A DNA stretch of 64,000 nt, from NCBI GenBank assembly GCA_902805475.1, contig CADCSX010000002.1, positions 1,798,001-1,862,000 on the forward strand, written 5' to 3'. Position numbers and translations under genes: made by a program. Under the pieces are notes generated by a model, which saw only the letters and a program-made list of their open reading frames with translations, had not been told where the DNA came from and did no database searches. Position 1 is the first letter of the stretch. Every line of letters starts with the position of its first letter. This document shows, one piece after another, positions 61,382 to 64,000 of this stretch. This DNA comes from Entonaema liquescens (Eukaryota; Ascomycota; Sordariomycetes; Xylariales; Xylariaceae).

Positions 61382-62264
61382 GGTTTCATAGAGTGGAAGT
61401 AGGGGGATACATCACCGGTCATAGCCAAGCAAAGCTGGACCAGAAGATGAAAAAAAACCTAGAAAGTTTTGGGGCTGCCTTGAGGTTGCGCGAGCGAGTA
61501 ATGGGTGCTATCTTCTTCGATTCACACATTCACAACCTAATTTATGTAGACTGGCGACGAATGGATGGTTCTTACGAGCATGAGGCGTGCGCATTTTATT
61601 GCATTTGTCATACGACGAGGTGTGATGGGGACATATACATCTCTCAGGCAAGGGGTCTGATACCAAGCACGGATTAGTTAGAGAAAGTGATATACCCCCC
61701 CTCACCTATCTTGGACCGCTTTTTCTTGGTCGAGAGGTTATGAGATACTGATTACGCTTTACATGATTGCCTGCTTTAAGTGGTTTTGCTCTGACTTTGC
61801 TTTGCATGAACTTGATATGAACGTCCCTTACTTTTGCGAGTATATTTTGTTCCTAGCTTTCATTTCCTGTCCTTGCTAGGGGAGCTTGGAATATGAATAG
61901 GGAAATGCGCGTAATTATTGGCCCATTTACAAGACCAGCCTATCGTTTACACCCTGATGTTTAAACTATCACTTATTCCTCGCAAAAAACACCAATTCTA
62001 TAGCTCTTGATAGGTCATTGGAAGTTACTTTCATTACTAAAATATCAATAACGTGTTTAAGACAGGCAATAATTGGGATTTTAACCAGAATCCCATCTTC
62101 CCAAGTAATACGCTCCGGGTTTCGTAGCTACCTACCTACATATTATAACTGGTACTGGTTCAGTTCATTCAGGAAAATGAGGATAGCACAATGTCGGAAA
62201 ACCGACAAAGCAGTACCTCATAAGAAGAGAGTAAGAAGATAGAATGGCAAAAAAGAGAATTTAC
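61382..62264. other. Intergenic
   Basis: No supported gene; it contains the 3' flank of 6PGL. Confidence 0.5.
62249..62254 (-). terminator. RNA polymerase III terminator
   Basis: Run of six T on the coding strand about ten bases past the tRNA-like gene. Confidence 0.6.
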
Positions 62265-62374
62265 TGGCCCGGATGGGATTTGAACCCATGACCTTTCCAA
62301 CCTCGACATCTCATCCGAGTTCATTTCTCGGAAGCGCGTAATGATGGAACGTGCAACCACTACACCACCAGGCC
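62265..62374 (-). tRNA. tRNA-like gene with about 38-nt intron; anticodon unclear
   Basis: Acceptor GGCCTGG pairs with CCGGGCC, the D arm is GTG/CAC, and the T arm ATGGG-TTCAAAT-CCCAT is intact. The anticodon arm can be TTCCA/TGGAA, giving loop TCATTA (C at 33, anticodon ATT), or GTTCC/GGAAA, giving U33 and CAT with a G-A mismatch. Neither is standard. The intron folds into a TCCGAG/CTCGGA hairpin. I do not assign an amino acid. Confidence 0.6.
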
Positions 62375-62849
62375 CTTGATTCCATTATTTGTTACTAGGA
62401 ACACTACTACTTAAGATTATATTGCTGCCTGCCTCATGGTTATAGGTACTTGAGTACCTCCTTAAGTATCCCCCTTTTCGGTGCCTAGAGAGGACAAATA
62501 TCTATGTCCTATTGGTTACCATCTAGTATCACAGCAACAAGCGCCTAGTAGCTAGCTTTCTATAGCAATAAGAAGACTCGTAAAATCCCATGGACACCTA
62601 AGGACAACAAATAGGCTGTAGCTACGACGTAGGGCTGGGCTTTTGTATTCCTTTTTTGATGTTGATCATTTGCTACGCCTACCTAGGTAGAAAATATACC
62701 TAGGATATATACCATCTTACCCTAGATTCTCTCCCGCATATAAAGCATACAATAGGGCATACGACCAACCAGCAACTTGCCTTTTCTCATTCGTATCACC
62801 CCCTCAGTCTCTTAGCTAAAAACATCGAATGAGTACACATCTTATACGC
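62375..62849. other. Intergenic
   Basis: Contains TACCTAGG motifs near 62681-62705; no gene. Confidence 0.5.
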
Positions 62850-64000
62850 CTATCGCCCCTCGAGCCTCTTCTCCTTAATAAACGTAGACGAGAGGAGCGC
62901 GCTCGCAGCCAGAATGCCAACGGGGATGAAAGCCCACTGCACAGCGACGGCGTAGCAAGCCCGCACGATCTCAGCAATGGCCGGGTCCAGGCTCCGGATA
63001 TAGTCGAGACTCTGGCGCACGCCCTCCTCGATCTCGCGCGCCTTATCGCCGTCGCCACCGAGCGCCGCGGCGAGCTCCGTGCGAAGGACTTGCTGCAGGA
63101 CGGCGGTGGAGATACTAACCCCGAGCGTCGTGCCTAGCGACCGGAACAGGTACGAGCACGCGATAGCCACGGCGGAATCTTCCGGATTCGCGTTGGCGAT
63201 TATGGCGATGAGCGTGCTGGTGATTGCTAGTTGGGTATGTTAGCATTTTGTTCTCCCCTGCCTTTTCGCGCACCACTTCCGCTACAAGAATGTGCAGTCG
63301 TATAGTATAGTAAGGGGCTCTTAGTAAGAAAGGTGGGATAAACAAAAGGTAAGGAAAGAAGAAACATACAAGAACCAGACCCGAGCGCCATGATGCAGAG
63401 ACCCGCGATAACGCCCACGGTAGACTTCACCACCGCGCCTGAGAACGACACGGAGGGTACTACGCCAAGAACCACCAGTGTATATCCAATCACCGTAATC
63501 CAGTAATACTTGCCCGTGCGACGCATGATAATACCCCCGCCCAGTGAGCCGGTGAGCCCAAAGGCCGTGCTGGGTATAAACATGAGGCCAGAGGACGTTG
63601 CCGAGAGGCCGACGGCAGCCTGGAAGAACAGCGCGATGAAGAACGAGACGCCCATCTGCGACGCGACGCCAAACATATTCGCGCCGTACACCGCCAGCAG
63701 CGGGGGATCGAGGATCACATGGCCGGGCGCGAACGGCACCGTGGCGACCTTGATCTCGATGAAGAGGAACAGGGCGAACAATAGCGGCGTCAGGGCCAGG
63801 GGGATGATAGTGATTCGTTGGTTCCAGCCCTCGTTGCTGCCGTTGTCGAGACCAAACAGCAACGCGAATACGGCGGAGACTAACGTGAAGGCGCCGAGGA
63901 AATCGATGCGCAAGACCTTGTGCGTCCAGTGCGCGTGGTCCGTCCTGGGCAAGTCGAGCACGAAGAACACAGCCAGCCACGCGAGCAGCGACAGCGGGAA
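62850..64000 (-). CDS. MFS transporter, DHA2-like (3' part; runs off the window)
   Basis: Exons >64000-63370 and 63226-62850 encode the C-terminal half of a 14-TM drug-efflux-type transporter. Membrane stretches include FLGAFTLVSAVFALLFGLDNG, MGVSFFIALFFQAAVGL and TVGVIAGLCIMALGSGS; later SYLFRSLGTTLGVSISTAVLQQVL and FIPVGILAASALLSSTF. The end is a basic KEKRLEGR. The donor GTATGT and the acceptor CTAG keep the phase. DHA2 members export drugs, siderophores or secondary metabolites; the substrate is unknown. The start is outside the window. Confidence 0.85.

Noticed and set aside
1..64000. CRISPR arrays, telomere repeats or bacterial operons
   Set aside because: No regular spaced repeats or TTAGGG runs were seen, and the introns and gene families are fungal.

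Overview
The window looks like nuclear DNA of a filamentous ascomycete (Pezizomycotina, most likely Sordariomycetes; this is inferred from gene families, not tested). Genes are loosely packed on both strands. Most carry short introns of about 50-115 nt with GTAAGT-like donors, CTAAC-type branch points and CAG/TAG acceptors. Two intron-containing tRNA-type genes are present. There are no operons, CRISPR arrays or bacterial signals. Small non-autonomous DNA elements and transition-type differences between repeat arms suggest mild repeat-induced point mutation (RIP).

Layout. 0.6-4.2 kb holds a secretory-lipase-family gene without a visible signal peptide and a frameshifted fungal beta-trefoil-like gene. 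4.7-5.3 kb holds a 385-bp MITE next to tRNA-Ser(GCU). 5.5-14 kb holds a membrane-anchored J-domain protein, a BBE-type FAD oxidase whose usual flavin-linking His is Tyr, an alpha/beta hydrolase and COG3. 14-18 kb is gene-free, with one TA-flanked MITE and a 91-bp hairpin. 18-21.4 kb holds an SDR and the mitochondrial DEAD-box helicase MRH4, here with two frame breaks. 21.4-25.2 kb is mostly empty apart from a MULE/hAT-like MITE with a perfect 9-bp target duplication. 25.2-28.1 kb holds a 100-aa secreted Asn-rich precursor with two copies of HHAGRKANG, the second after a KR site, and a TFIIIC tau55-like histidine-phosphatase gene. 31-36 kb holds a Myb/SANT-like fungal protein and IWR1. 36-42.4 kb holds a second copy of the 385-bp MITE, another SDR, and a glycogen-binding-like protein with a C-terminal membrane anchor. 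43-45.5 kb holds two neighbouring genes interrupted by in-frame stops. 46.4-49.4 kb is a nine-exon OPT transporter. 50.1-50.9 kb is an AT-rich element with 48-bp inverted ends and internal tandem arrays. 51-64 kb is a housekeeping block: mitochondrial ketoacyl synthase (CEM1-like), cytochrome bc1 chaperone CBP3, DHFR, a phytanoyl-CoA-dioxygenase-like protein, PHO13-like phosphatase, 6-phosphogluconolactonase, an odd tRNA, and the 3' part of an MFS transporter cut by the window edge.

How genes relate. Several products serve mitochondria (MRH4 for the mitoribosome, CEM1 for mitochondrial fatty acid synthesis, CBP3 for complex III). Others serve the RNA polymerase II/III machinery (IWR1, tau55-like) and Golgi trafficking (COG3). 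I see no convincing secondary-metabolite cluster. The most novel-looking item is the secreted repeat precursor at 25.3-25.7 kb: its repeated peptide is kept identical although the codons differ. Exon coordinates were worked out by hand from splice motifs and reading frame and have no transcript support.
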